From positions 1-64,000 of the forward strand of contig JAKBWB010000064.1 of the NCBI GenBank assembly GCA_021843755.1: a stretch of DNA of 64,000 bases, in the 5' to 3' direction. The notes below the pieces were generated by a model. It was not told where the DNA came from and ran no database searches. It worked only from the letters and a program-made list of their open reading frames with translations. Shown piece by piece: positions 27,909 to 36,475 of the stretch. Source of the stretch: Pseudomonadota bacterium. GTDB lineage: Bacteria > Pseudomonadota > Gammaproteobacteria > Steroidobacterales > Steroidobacteraceae. Position 1 is the stretch's first letter. Every line of letters starts with the position of its first letter. Both the position numbers and the translations under genes were made by a program.

Positions 27909-28959
27909 GCCGTCCTCCGCACGATCGCGCCGAGCCGCGACCGCCGCCGCCGACTGCGGCGGCGTGACGCGACAGATCGATGAGCACCGTCGCGGGCATT
28001 CCCAGGCGGAGCCCCCCGGGGGAGCCGCACGCGTAGATACGCACCTGATACACAAGCTGCGTGCGCATCTGCGGCGTCTCGACCGTCCTCGGCGTGAATT
28101 CCGCCGTCGGGGAGATGTAGCCGACCCAACCGGTATAACGCCGTCCCGGAAAGCTGTCCGTCATGATCTGTGCCGGCATGCCCGGCGCAATCCTGCCGAG
28201 ATCCCTCTCGGGTACGTAGGCGCGCACCCACAGCGGCGAAGTGAGCGCAATGGTGTAGACGGGCGTGCCCGGCGAGGCCATGTCGCCCGGCTCGAGAATG
28301 CGCTCCTCCACCACGCCCTTCGCCGGTGCGCGCAGCCGAGTGTCCGCCAGCTCCCGCGCGGCGAGCTGCGCGGTGGCGACCGCAGCGGCATAGGCGTTGC
28401 GCGCCGCGATAATATCCTCGCGCCTTGGTCCCTCAACAGCCAGCGAGTAGGTTTGCAGCGCCGCCCGATAGTTGGCGCGGGCGGCGCGCACCTGCGCGCG
28501 CGCATCGTCGCGATCCTGGATGGAGGCGATGCCTTGAGGAATGAGCATAAGGGTCCGCGCGTAGTTGCTCTGAGCATTGCGATAGATCGCGCGCAATCCC
28601 TCCATCGTCGCTCTTGCCTGTGCGATCTGCTGTGGCCGTGAGCCATGGGTCAACCGCAGAAGGACGGCCCGAAGATTCGCGGCCGCATGGGTCGCGGCCG
28701 CGAGGCGCGCCGCATACCGCGAATCGTCCATCTGCGCGATGAGCTCGCCCTTTCGCACCCGGTCGCCCTCCACGACCAGCATCCGCGCGATCGGCCCATT
28801 GTCGTTGAATGCCGGCCGCACCTCCCAGATGTCCACATTGCCGTAAAGCGTCAGGACATTCCCCGCCGGCCTGGGGCGCAGCCACCCGTACAGCAGGACT
28901 GCGGCCAGACCCAGGCAAGCCACGGTGGTCAGTACGAGGTAGCGACGATTGGGCTTCAT
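27892..28959 (-). CDS. HlyD-type membrane fusion protein (YbhG-like)
   Basis: Periplasmic adaptor of the ABC exporter, 355 residues, with an N-terminal anchor (YLVLTTVACLGLAAVLLYGW). The first lipoyl half is visible at ARMLVVEGDRVRKGELIAQMD, the coiled-coil hairpin at about residues 85-200, and the second lipoyl half at TRLRAPAKGVVEERILEPGD. Its ATG overlaps the stop of the outer-membrane channel gene (ATGA), and its 3' end overlaps the ATPase gene by 17 bases. The arrangement matches ybhGFSR of enteric bacteria, a multidrug/cation exporter; the substrate here is unknown. Confidence 0.92.
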   Translation of the reverse strand: MKPNRRYLVLTTVACLGLAAVLLYGWLRPRPAGNVLTLYGNVDIWEVRPAFNDNGPIARMLVVEGDRVRKGELIAQMDDSRYAARLAAATHAAANLRAVLLRLTHGSRPQQIAQARATMEGLRAIYRNAQSNYARTLMLIPQGIASIQDRDDARAQVRAARANYRAALQTYSLAVEGPRREDIIAARNAYAAAVATAQLAARELADTRLRAPAKGVVEERILEPGDMASPGTPVYTIALTSPLWVRAYVPERDLGRIAPGMPAQIMTDSFPGRRYTGWVGYISPTAEFTPRTVETPQMRTQLVYQVRIYACGSPGGLRLGMPATVLIDLSRHAAAVGGGGRGSARSCGGRHVIRE

Positions 28960-30557
28960 CGGGGCGGCTCACCCTGGCGGCGTTTGCCCGTGCCGGAGTG
29001 CGCGGCGGAGGCTCGAGAGTCCATTGCCGCGCTGTTCCACCAGCCGCCGCCCAGCGCGACCAGCAGCCGCGCGCTGTCGATATAGCGGCGCGCCCTGGCC
29101 GCGGCGAAGCCGAGCCGGGCTTGCTGGTAACTGCGTTCGGCGTCGAGGAGCTGCAGTACGTTGCCGCGCCCCGCGGCATAGCTTGCCCGCTGCAGCCGAA
29201 CCGATGTTCGGGCGACCGCGAGCGTGCGCCGCTCGGCAGCCGCGAGCGCGGCATCGTTGCCGAGCGCGTGCAGCGTATCGGTGACCTGACCGAACGCGGT
29301 GAGCACCGTCTGTCGATACAGGGCGAGGGATGCTTTGAGCGCCTCGAGCGAGGCGCGCCGCTCGGCTCGCAGCGCGCCGCCATGAAAGACAGGTGCGGTG
29401 AGGCCGGCCATCAGCGCCCACACGCCGCTCGAACCGCCAAAGAGCGCCTCTGGGGTCAGTGCGGCCGTGGCGATCGACGCCGACAGTTCCAGGCGCGGAT
29501 ACATGCGCGCCGTCGCGATACCCACCTCGGCGCTGCGCAGGTGTACCTGCTCTTCGGCGGCCAGGATGTCCGGACGCTGCCGGACCAGCCGCGAGGGGAG
29601 GCTGAGCGGGAGCCTCCCGGGCAGATGGAAGTCTGCCAGAGTGAATTCAGGCGGCGCCCACTGCCCCGGAATCTCACCGGCCAGTATCGCCAACGCATCG
29701 GCGGCGATCACCTGCGCCTGGCGCAACGGAGGCAGGCGTGCCTCATCGGTGTCGAGCCGTGTCAGTGCGGTGAGCACATCGGTGCGCGGCGCCCGCCCGA
29801 CGCTGAATTTCCACCGTACGAGCCTCAGGTTGCGCTCGTCATCCCCGATGATTCCCCTGATCGCGTCGATTTCCACGCGCAGCTCGGCCAGAGTCAACGC
29901 CTGCTCGACCGCGTTGCCCGTGATCGCGAGGTATGCCGCCGCGAGTTGGTCGCGCTCGAACTCGGCGCCGGCCCGCCGCGCTTGCACCTCGCGCCGGGTC
30001 AGGCCGAAGACCTCGGGCGCGTAGCTGACGGTCGGGCCCAAGGCGTACAAGTCGAAAGTCGGCAGTCGATGTTTACCCGGCAGGATCCCGAGCAGCCCCA
30101 GCGCAAACGCCGGGCCTTGCTGGCGCTCGAGCGTCGCGCCGAAGTCCAACTGCGGGTAGTACGCGCCGCGGGCAGCCAGCAAGACCTGCTGCGCCTGAGC
30201 AAGCGTCGCGTGCGCGGCGGCGAGAGTCGGATTGTCCGCGATCGCTCGGCACAGCACGCGCTCGAGCGGCGCGGAATGAAACAGCTCCCACCATTGCGCC
30301 GGGATCGCCCCGTCGATGATCAGCCGCTGCGTGCGCTCGCCGTGGCCGGTAAGCACGCCGGATTGTCGTTCCAGGGCCGTATAGGCGCTCGCCATCGGGG
30401 CAATCGGCCGGGTGAAATGCGGTCCGACGGCGCACGCCGTCAGGGCCAGCGCCGAGGCCCCCAACAAAGCGCCGCGGCGAACGGCGGCGATCCGGCGGAT
30501 CCAGGATGATGACACGTGGTCCGGCCGCCTGCGGCCGCTGCGGGAGAACTCCGACAT
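28956..30557 (-). CDS. Outer-membrane efflux lipoprotein (NodT/OprM type)
   Basis: Outer-membrane channel, 533 residues. A lipobox (ALALTAC, Cys near residue 42) follows a long basic N-terminus. The OprM/NodT family opening is clear (AVGPHFTRP), as are AQWWELFHSAPLERVL, ADNPTLAAAHATLAQAQ, the LPSRLVRQRPDILAAEEQ motif and RMYPRLELSASI. It is the first gene of the five-gene operon and gives the ABC exporter its own outer-membrane exit, whereas enteric ybhGFSR relies on TolC. It ends in a 4-base overlap with the adaptor gene. Confidence 0.92.
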   Translation of the reverse strand: MSEFSRSGRRRPDHVSSSWIRRIAAVRRGALLGASALALTACAVGPHFTRPIAPMASAYTALERQSGVLTGHGERTQRLIIDGAIPAQWWELFHSAPLERVLCRAIADNPTLAAAHATLAQAQQVLLAARGAYYPQLDFGATLERQQGPAFALGLLGILPGKHRLPTFDLYALGPTVSYAPEVFGLTRREVQARRAGAEFERDQLAAAYLAITGNAVEQALTLAELRVEIDAIRGIIGDDERNLRLVRWKFSVGRAPRTDVLTALTRLDTDEARLPPLRQAQVIAADALAILAGEIPGQWAPPEFTLADFHLPGRLPLSLPSRLVRQRPDILAAEEQVHLRSAEVGIATARMYPRLELSASIATAALTPEALFGGSSGVWALMAGLTAPVFHGGALRAERRASLEALKASLALYRQTVLTAFGQVTDTLHALGNDAALAAAERRTLAVARTSVRLQRASYAAGRGNVLQLLDAERSYQQARLGFAAARARRYIDSARLLVALGGGWWNSAAMDSRASAAHSGTGKRRQGEPPR

Positions 30558-30860
30558 GACTCCAACTCATCCCATGTACGGCGGGACGGCTCCCAACAGC
30601 CGACTTCGTAACATGCTCTCGCCAAACCCACGACCGGGGAATAGGTACAGTTCACAGGCCGCGCCGTGCGCAAGCTGCCGGGATCCTCGCTCCCTGGGCG
30701 CACAGCCGAATGAGCATCCGGCGCCGCGGCAGGTGAGACCGTATGGCGCGCTTGCCGGGGAGCGCTCCGAGGTCGGTGCAGTGGGGATTTCTACGGATGG
30801 TGCCGGCCCGATCCGCAGGGGAAATTCCTTACTTTGCGCAGTGCAGCTTCCCACAAGATC
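30558..30860. other. Divergent intergenic region
   Basis: About 300 bases between the starts of the exporter operon (minus) and the patatin gene (plus). It must hold both promoters. I see no strong consensus or operator symmetry. A half-site resembling the element at 19628 (TACTTTGCG) is present near 30830 but lacks the second arm. Confidence 0.35.
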
Positions 30861-32156
30861 ATGTCTGATCACCTGGGCGAACAGACGGGAAATTGTGCGC
30901 GGCGCGGGCGTTCGGCCGCGACGCTCGCGGCGCTCGCCGCGTGCCTGTGCTCCCTTGCCCTGATGGCCGGGTGTGCGGCGCTCAGCCGCAGGCCCGCACC
31001 GCCCGCCCAATACTCGAGCGTGCGCATTCCCGGCTTCCCGGCGCAGATCCGCTGGCCCGGAGAGATGAGCGTACGGCAATTCCACCGCTGGGCGGTCACC
31101 CACCTCTCCGGTGTCGAGCGATCGGCTGACGGCGGCCCGGTGAATATTCTGGTCTTGTCCGGCGGGGGTGGCGCCGGGGCATTCGGCGCCGGCGTGCTCT
31201 GCGGGTGGTCACAGCTCGCAACGCGGCCCCAATTTCAGATCGTCACCGGCGTCAGCGTCGGGGCGCTCATCGCTCCATTCGCGTTTCTTGGGCCTCAATG
31301 GGACAACAAGCTTTCGGGCGCCTTCCGGAGTCCGGACGCACCGCCCTTGCTCGAGCGCAGAATGTTCGGCTGGTTCGGCGCGCTGTTTGGCTGGAGCCTG
31401 TTTCGCGGCGCTCCGCTGCGGCAATTGGTGGACCGGTATGCGACGCCCGGATTGTTGCGTGCCGTCGCGGCGCAGTCGGCGCGTGGACGGCTGCTGCTGG
31501 TCGCCACGACCGACCTCGATACCGGCGAGGTCGTCGTCTGGAACATGGGGGCGATTGCGGCCCGGGGTGGCGCGCGCGCTTTGTGGCTCTTTCGCAAGGT
31601 GCTGATCGCCTCGGCCAGCATACCGGGCGATTTCCCGCCGGTGCTGCTGCCCGTGCAAGCCGGCGGCAAGCTCTTCGATGAGATGCAGGTCGACGGCTCG
31701 GCGAGCTCCTCGTTCCTGTTCGCTCCGGGGGTGGTCACGATCCTTCCCGGGCGCATCAAACTCCTGGACGGTGCCAACGTCTATCTCGTCATCAACGGCC
31801 ACCTGCGGGAGCGCCGTGTGACCACACGGAACAGCACGGCCGCTATTCTCATGCGCAGCGCCGACACCGTCCTGGTGAGCGACTCCCGATCCCGGGTGAA
31901 GCTGGTCGATGCGTTTGCACAGCGGCAAGGCGCGAACTTGCAGGTCGCCGAAATCCCGGCGAGCTACCCGCTCGACGGGCTCACGACAGATTTGAAGCCG
32001 GCGGCCATGAGAGCCGTGTTCGCCTACGGGGAGCGCTGCGCCCGCGAGCACAGAGTCTGGAGCACTGCGCTTGCGGTCCTCAATCGGATCGGCCGCTCCC
32101 ACCGTGCCGCGCCCGGACGCCCGCCGCAGTGCCCCGTGTCCGCCGGTGCCCGCTGA
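30861..32156 (+). CDS. Patatin-like phospholipase, lipoprotein
   Basis: Putative lipid acyl hydrolase with a lipoprotein signal (LCSLALMAGCAAL), 431 residues from the ATG at 30861; an in-frame TTG at 30834 is a less likely start. The oxyanion-hole glycine loop is GGGGAGAFGAG, the nucleophile Ser132 sits in GVSVG, and the catalytic Asp278 is in the DGS version of the DG(A/G) motif. The protein is therefore probably active and anchored in a membrane facing the periplasm. The extension after residue 300 is common in this bacterial subgroup. It stands alone, divergent from the exporter operon. Confidence 0.9.
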   Translation: MSDHLGEQTGNCARRGRSAATLAALAACLCSLALMAGCAALSRRPAPPAQYSSVRIPGFPAQIRWPGEMSVRQFHRWAVTHLSGVERSADGGPVNILVLSGGGGAGAFGAGVLCGWSQLATRPQFQIVTGVSVGALIAPFAFLGPQWDNKLSGAFRSPDAPPLLERRMFGWFGALFGWSLFRGAPLRQLVDRYATPGLLRAVAAQSARGRLLLVATTDLDTGEVVVWNMGAIAARGGARALWLFRKVLIASASIPGDFPPVLLPVQAGGKLFDEMQVDGSASSSFLFAPGVVTILPGRIKLLDGANVYLVINGHLRERRVTTRNSTAAILMRSADTVLVSDSRSRVKLVDAFAQRQGANLQVAEIPASYPLDGLTTDLKPAAMRAVFAYGERCAREHRVWSTALAVLNRIGRSHRAAPGRPPQCPVSAGAR

Positions 32157-32183
32157 CGCGCCGGCGCACGGAGCCGGCACGAG

Positions 32184-32915
32184 TCAGCGTCGCGCCTCGA
32201 GCTGCGGATAATGGCGGAAGATCCCCGCTTCGCTGAAGGATAGACGCCGGTCCGACTGAAGATAGGCTTGGATCCGCGGGCGCTGTTCGACCGCCCGGCG
32301 CAGCGCGTCCAAGCGCCGATATCTCGGCGCGGCGCGGCGCATCGTGGCCGGGAACGCGTAACCAAGGCCGAGCAGAACCTGGAACAGTGACAGATCGGCG
32401 TAGGTCACTCGGGCACCCGCGAGCCATCCCCGGTCCCCCGGGTTGCGCGCCAGCACCCGCTCGAAGTAGTCCAGGTACTTCGGCAGACGATTGTCCAGGA
32501 AGTCCCGGGCGCGTCGCCGCGCTTGCGGCTTCTGCTCCTCGTAGAACAAACCGGAGCCAATCGGATGATGGGTATCATGCACCTCATCGACGAGATCCCC
32601 GATCGTCAGCTGCAGCTGGTGAATCCACAGCCGCCGCCGCTCTGCCCTCGGCGCGAGGCCATGCCGAGTTCCGAGAAAGTACAGGATGTTCGCGGTCTGC
32701 GCCAAGACCCGCCGGCCGGCCTTGAGGATCGGTGGGGCAAACGGCAACTCGCCACCGTCCCGTCCCGCAAGCATCCGCAGCAGTCGAGCAACACCCCGGC
32801 CTCTGCCCGTGCAGCGTGCCACGTCCTCGTACTCACACCCAGCCTCCTCGAGTGCGAGCCGTATGAATTCACCTCGTCCCTGGATCGTCGGCCAGTAATA
32901 GAGCTCATAGCGCAT
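32184..32915 (-). CDS. Glutathione S-transferase family protein
   Basis: Cytosolic GST-fold protein, 243 residues. The thioredoxin-like N-terminal domain begins YELYYWPTIQGRGEFIRLALEEAG, with the Tyr and Arg positions of the sigma-like class, and ends with the glutathione-contacting region VLAQTANILYFLG, where Gln-Thr-Ala replaces the more usual Gln-Ser. The helical C-terminal domain includes VTYADLSLFQVLLGLG, with the conserved Asp of the N-capping box. An insertion of about 15 residues around residues 35-55 is Arg/Gly-rich. It is separate from the PLP enzyme gene by 77 bases, and both are on the minus strand, so co-transcription is possible. Confidence 0.9.
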   Translation of the reverse strand: MRYELYYWPTIQGRGEFIRLALEEAGCEYEDVARCTGRGRGVARLLRMLAGRDGGELPFAPPILKAGRRVLAQTANILYFLGTRHGLAPRAERRRLWIHQLQLTIGDLVDEVHDTHHPIGSGLFYEEQKPQARRRARDFLDNRLPKYLDYFERVLARNPGDRGWLAGARVTYADLSLFQVLLGLGYAFPATMRRAAPRYRRLDALRRAVEQRPRIQAYLQSDRRLSFSEAGIFRHYPQLEARR

Positions 32916-32992
32916 CGAATCGCCTCCCGGAGCACCCGTGCCGGCGCGGGGTATGCATCATGCTCTCCTGCGGGCGCGCTCGAGCGTCCACA

Positions 32993-34138
32993 TCACCCGC
33001 GTGTGCCGGCCCGCAGCGCCCGATCCAGATCGGCCCACAGATCCTCGAGCGCCTCGATTCCCACGCTCAGGCGCAGCAGCGAGGGCGGCAGGTGCTGCTG
33101 TCCGGCCACCCCCGCCCGCCGCTCGATGGTGGACTCGACCGCCCCGAGGCTGGTGGCATGTTGGATGAGCCGCAGGCCGGCGCACACCGCATCGGCGGCG
33201 CAGGCATCACCGCGCACGTCGAAGGAGATGATCGTGCCGAAACCCTCGAGCAGACGGCGCGCGGCCTCGTGCGTCGGGTGACTCTTCAGGCCCGGATAGC
33301 GAGTCAGCGCAACACTCGGATGGCACGCAAGGCGCTCGGCCAGTGTCATCGCGTTACGCTGCGCCCGCTCCAGCCGCAATGCCAGCGTGCGGGCCCCGCG
33401 AACCGCCAGAAACGTCTCCAGTGTGCCCGGAGTGGCGCCCGCGAGCTCGCGGGCCCGCCGTAGTGCCGCCACCAGACCCGGCTCGCGCGCCGTGGCCACT
33501 CCACCGAGCAGGTCCGAGTGCCCACCGATGAACTTGGTGACCGATTGCACCGCCACGTCGGCGCCGAGTGCAAGCGGCCGCTGATTCAGCGGGGTCGCGA
33601 ACGTGTTGTCCACGCCCAGGATCGCTCCACGCTTGCGCGCTGCCGCACAAATGACATCGAGGTCGGGAACCGCCAGCAGCGGGTTCGACATCGACTCGAG
33701 CCAGATCAGGTCCGCCGTGCCGCATGCCTCGACCCAACCGGCCGTGTCGGTCACCGCAAGGTGACGCACGGTCCAGCGGCCATGGCGCACGCCGGCCTGG
33801 ACGAGTCCTCCGACACCCTGGTACCCATCGTCCGGCAAGACGACGCTCGAGCCGGCGGGAAGTTGCTCGAATATCGCAGCGATCGCCGCCATTCCCGAAG
33901 CAAACGCGACGGAAGTGCCGCCTTCCAGGCCGCCGACGATCTCCTCGAGCGCCTCCCAGCCGGGCGTGGCGTCGCCACGCGAGTACGTCCGGCGCTCCCC
34001 CAGGATGAAATTCGATGCCGGCCAGGGAGGGACGTTGAGCGGCGCACCCGGACGCCGGTCCCGTCCCGCCGTGACCAGCCATGATTCCACTGAAGCTGCG
34101 CCGCCCATGTCACGTCCTGCATCATCCCGCGATGTCAT
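32993..34138 (-). CDS. Cys/Met-metabolism PLP enzyme (cystathionine gamma-synthase/lyase family)
   Basis: Fold-type I PLP enzyme of the trans-sulfuration family, 381 residues. The PLP-binding lysine is Lys202 in SVTKFIGGHSD, and the cofactor Asp is in ILGVDNTFATP. Other family marks are YSRGDATPGWEALEEIVGGLEGG, where the usual Y-x-R-x-x-NP has Asp-Ala-Thr in place of Asn, and ESMSNPLLAVPDL. It could be a cystathionine gamma-synthase, beta/gamma-lyase or methionine gamma-lyase-like enzyme; sequence alone does not decide. The ATG at 34108 is an alternative start. A GST gene follows on the same strand, which would fit sulfur or thiol metabolism. Confidence 0.9.
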   Translation of the reverse strand: MTSRDDAGRDMGGAASVESWLVTAGRDRRPGAPLNVPPWPASNFILGERRTYSRGDATPGWEALEEIVGGLEGGTSVAFASGMAAIAAIFEQLPAGSSVVLPDDGYQGVGGLVQAGVRHGRWTVRHLAVTDTAGWVEACGTADLIWLESMSNPLLAVPDLDVICAAARKRGAILGVDNTFATPLNQRPLALGADVAVQSVTKFIGGHSDLLGGVATAREPGLVAALRRARELAGATPGTLETFLAVRGARTLALRLERAQRNAMTLAERLACHPSVALTRYPGLKSHPTHEAARRLLEGFGTIISFDVRGDACAADAVCAGLRLIQHATSLGAVESTIERRAGVAGQQHLPPSLLRLSVGIEALEDLWADLDRALRAGTRG

Positions 34139-34258
34139 CGATCAATGGTAGCGCATCCTGTCCACCGCCCTGCCCCCCGCAACGATGAGGCATCTCGGTC
34201 CGGACATCCCGGACATCGTCTCTGCCTGGCGTCAGATATTCCGGTTTGTTTGTCCAAT

Positions 34259-34287
34259 TTGACATAATCACGTTTTATCTTTCATTT
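34259..34287 (+). promoter_or_regulatory. Possible promoter in an AT-rich island
   Basis: A perfect TTGACA (34259-34264) lies in a stretch unusually rich in A and T for this window (about 34236-34292). The hexamer 17 bases downstream (TCATTT) is a poor -10 match. It is placed to drive the GGDEF-EAL gene. Confidence 0.3.
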
Positions 34288-34428
34288 TCATGACGTTGCG
34301 CACTTTTCCACGCTTTCGGCTCATTACTCTTGCGTGGACCGGACCGACCGGGCTGCCATCGGCCGCACCGCCGTTTCCGGCTTGCTGCTCGAGAGCCGCC
34401 CTATTTCATTTCCGCCAAGCCCGACAAC

Positions 34429-36117
34429 GTGCTCAATTCCACCCACGCCGCCGTCGAGTTCGATGCATCGCCACGACCTGTGGCGCGATACGGCACCGAC
34501 GAACTGATCGAGGCACTGCCCGATCTCGTCCTGCTCCTCGGGCGGGACGGCATCCTCCTTGCCCACGGAGGCGGGCGGGCGACGCCCGCCCTCAAACCGC
34601 GTCCGAACGCACTCGGCAAAGCGCTCGATGTGACCTGGCCTGCGCGCATTGTCACCCTGATCAAGCAACTCACGCGCAAGGCGATCGCTCAGCGCGAGAC
34701 GATGGTCACACGCTTCAGCAGTTGCGGCGTCGAATACACCGCGCAGGTGTCGCCGCAGGGACCGGAGCGGGTCCTGTGCGTCCTGCGGCTAGTGGGCGCT
34801 GTGGCCGCGAATGATCTTCCCGAGCCCGATGCTTGCTCGCCACCCCAGCTCGATCGGCGTGGCTTTCTGCAAAGATTCAAGGAATCGCTGTCGTGGGCGA
34901 CCCTGCGCGAGACACCGCTCGCGCTCGCCATCATCCATGTCGATGGCCTCGCGGACATTGCCCAGGTGCTCGCCTCCGAGGTCTGCGAGCAGCTGATGAG
35001 CGCAGCAATCCGCAGACTCCCACCGCCGCGGGAGGATCCGGCGTCCACGGCCAACGGGCCGCGGTGGTATCTCGGCCAGCTGAACGAGGGTCTGCTCGCC
35101 GTCGTGATCGAAAGCGCCGATCGGGATCCGATCGAGAGCTGCGTCGGCTCGATCTGTACGAGCCTGCGCGAGCCTGTGCGCATCGGTGATGCGCAATTTC
35201 ACCTGACACCCTGCGCCGGTGTTGCGATTCTCGGCCAGGACGCCTCCACACCGCAGCTGTTGTTGGAGCAGGCGCGCACCGCGGCGCTCGAGGCGCGCCG
35301 CGCGGGTGCCGCCCAGGGCATCCGCTACTTCACCGACACGATGAAACTGCGCGCTCTGGCCCGCATCGATCTGACGCGCGAGCTGCGCAACGCAATCGTC
35401 AATGGGGACATCCGCCTGCGCTATGTCGGCCGCCACGAGCTCCAGAGCGGCCGTCTGGTTGCCTGTGTGGGTTATCTGCGCTGGACCCATCCGCTGCGCG
35501 GTGAGATCCGCCCCGCGGAATTCCTGCGGATCGCCGCGGCGACCGGCCTCGCCACCACGCTCTCGCGCGCCGTGTTTGCGCAACTGCGCAGCGACTTCGC
35601 CGTATTGGCCGAGCGCTGCGGGCCGGAGGTCTGTATCTCCTTCGGCGCGCTGCGCCACCACGTGCTCGATGAGGTGTTTCTCAGCGACGTCTCCCGACTC
35701 CTCAGCGATGGCGGGGTTCCGGCGCATCGGCTCGAGCTTCGAATCGCCGAGAAGGTCTTCGTGACGCGCGACCCCGCCCACGCCGAGGCGCTCAAGCGCC
35801 TCGGCGTCCGGCTGGTCATCGACGAAGTGGGTCGCGGCATTGGCTCGCTCGATGCGCTGGCACGCGCCCCGATCTCGGGTCTGCAGCTCGACCGCGCCTG
35901 GGTCACGGCACTGCGCACCGATTCGGTTGCCGGCAGAGTGTGCCGGGCCGGCATCGGGATGGCGAGCGCGCTCGGAGTGGTCCCTATTGCCACCGGGGTC
36001 GACGATGCCGAGACTCGTGACGCGCTGGTCAATTGGGGCTGCGTGTACGGCAGCGGCGAGCTGTATCACGACGACCAATTGAACATGACGCCGACATTTG
36101 ACGCGGCCGTCATGTGA
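34429..36117 (+). CDS. Degenerate GGDEF-EAL protein
   Basis: Cyclic-di-GMP family protein with three parts: a PAS-like N-terminus (ELIEALPDLVLLLGRDG), a GGDEF-fold domain and an EAL-fold domain, 562 residues from the GTG at 34429 (a TTG at 34330 is also possible; neither has a good ribosome site). Both catalytic signatures are lost. The GGDEF loop reads LGQLNEGLLAVV. The EAL motif reads VGYLRW in place of the usual EAL.RW, and the DDFGTG loop is IDEVGRG. It is therefore unlikely to make or cleave c-di-GMP, though it could bind it or act through protein contacts. C-terminal helices resemble those of EAL proteins. It is monocistronic. Confidence 0.85.
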   Translation: MLNSTHAAVEFDASPRPVARYGTDELIEALPDLVLLLGRDGILLAHGGGRATPALKPRPNALGKALDVTWPARIVTLIKQLTRKAIAQRETMVTRFSSCGVEYTAQVSPQGPERVLCVLRLVGAVAANDLPEPDACSPPQLDRRGFLQRFKESLSWATLRETPLALAIIHVDGLADIAQVLASEVCEQLMSAAIRRLPPPREDPASTANGPRWYLGQLNEGLLAVVIESADRDPIESCVGSICTSLREPVRIGDAQFHLTPCAGVAILGQDASTPQLLLEQARTAALEARRAGAAQGIRYFTDTMKLRALARIDLTRELRNAIVNGDIRLRYVGRHELQSGRLVACVGYLRWTHPLRGEIRPAEFLRIAAATGLATTLSRAVFAQLRSDFAVLAERCGPEVCISFGALRHHVLDEVFLSDVSRLLSDGGVPAHRLELRIAEKVFVTRDPAHAEALKRLGVRLVIDEVGRGIGSLDALARAPISGLQLDRAWVTALRTDSVAGRVCRAGIGMASALGVVPIATGVDDAETRDALVNWGCVYGSGELYHDDQLNMTPTFDAAVM

Positions 36118-36475
36118 ACCACAGTGCATCTTCCGGCCGACTCCTCGCGACTCCTCTGCCTGTGAGGCGCCTACCAGCCGGCGGCGCCTGCGCGCCGGTG
36201 CAGGCTGGAGGAGTCCGCACCGCCGTACCGGTCCGGTGACGGGCGATCCCGTGGGCACCGGGACGAACATCCCTGCCGGCGGGCGGCGCGCAGAATAACG
36301 AGGGGCCGATCCCATCGCGACCGCCGTACCGGCCAACGCGCCGGCATGATCAGCGCGGATGCGCTTCGACGGCCGAGCCGTCCCGGTCAGGCAAGCCGGC
36401 AAGCGTCCGGTATTCCGGCACCCGGTCAATAATGGTAAATAGAGCATCCACCCCACGGGAACATCGGGTCGAGCC
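36118..36475. other. Intergenic region with inverted repeats
   Basis: About 360 bases between the GGDEF-EAL and TonB-receptor genes. The first part contains nested complementary segments: GACTCCTC (twice, about 36139-36155) with GAGGAGTC (about 36208-36215), and CCAGCC (36174-36179) with GGCTGG (36203-36208). They could fold downstream of the GGDEF-EAL stop. No gene is seen. Confidence 0.4.

Noticed and set aside
30829-30846. TACTTTGCG half-site resembling the repeated operator-like element
   Set aside because: The second arm (AAAGT) and the TATGAT box are both missing.
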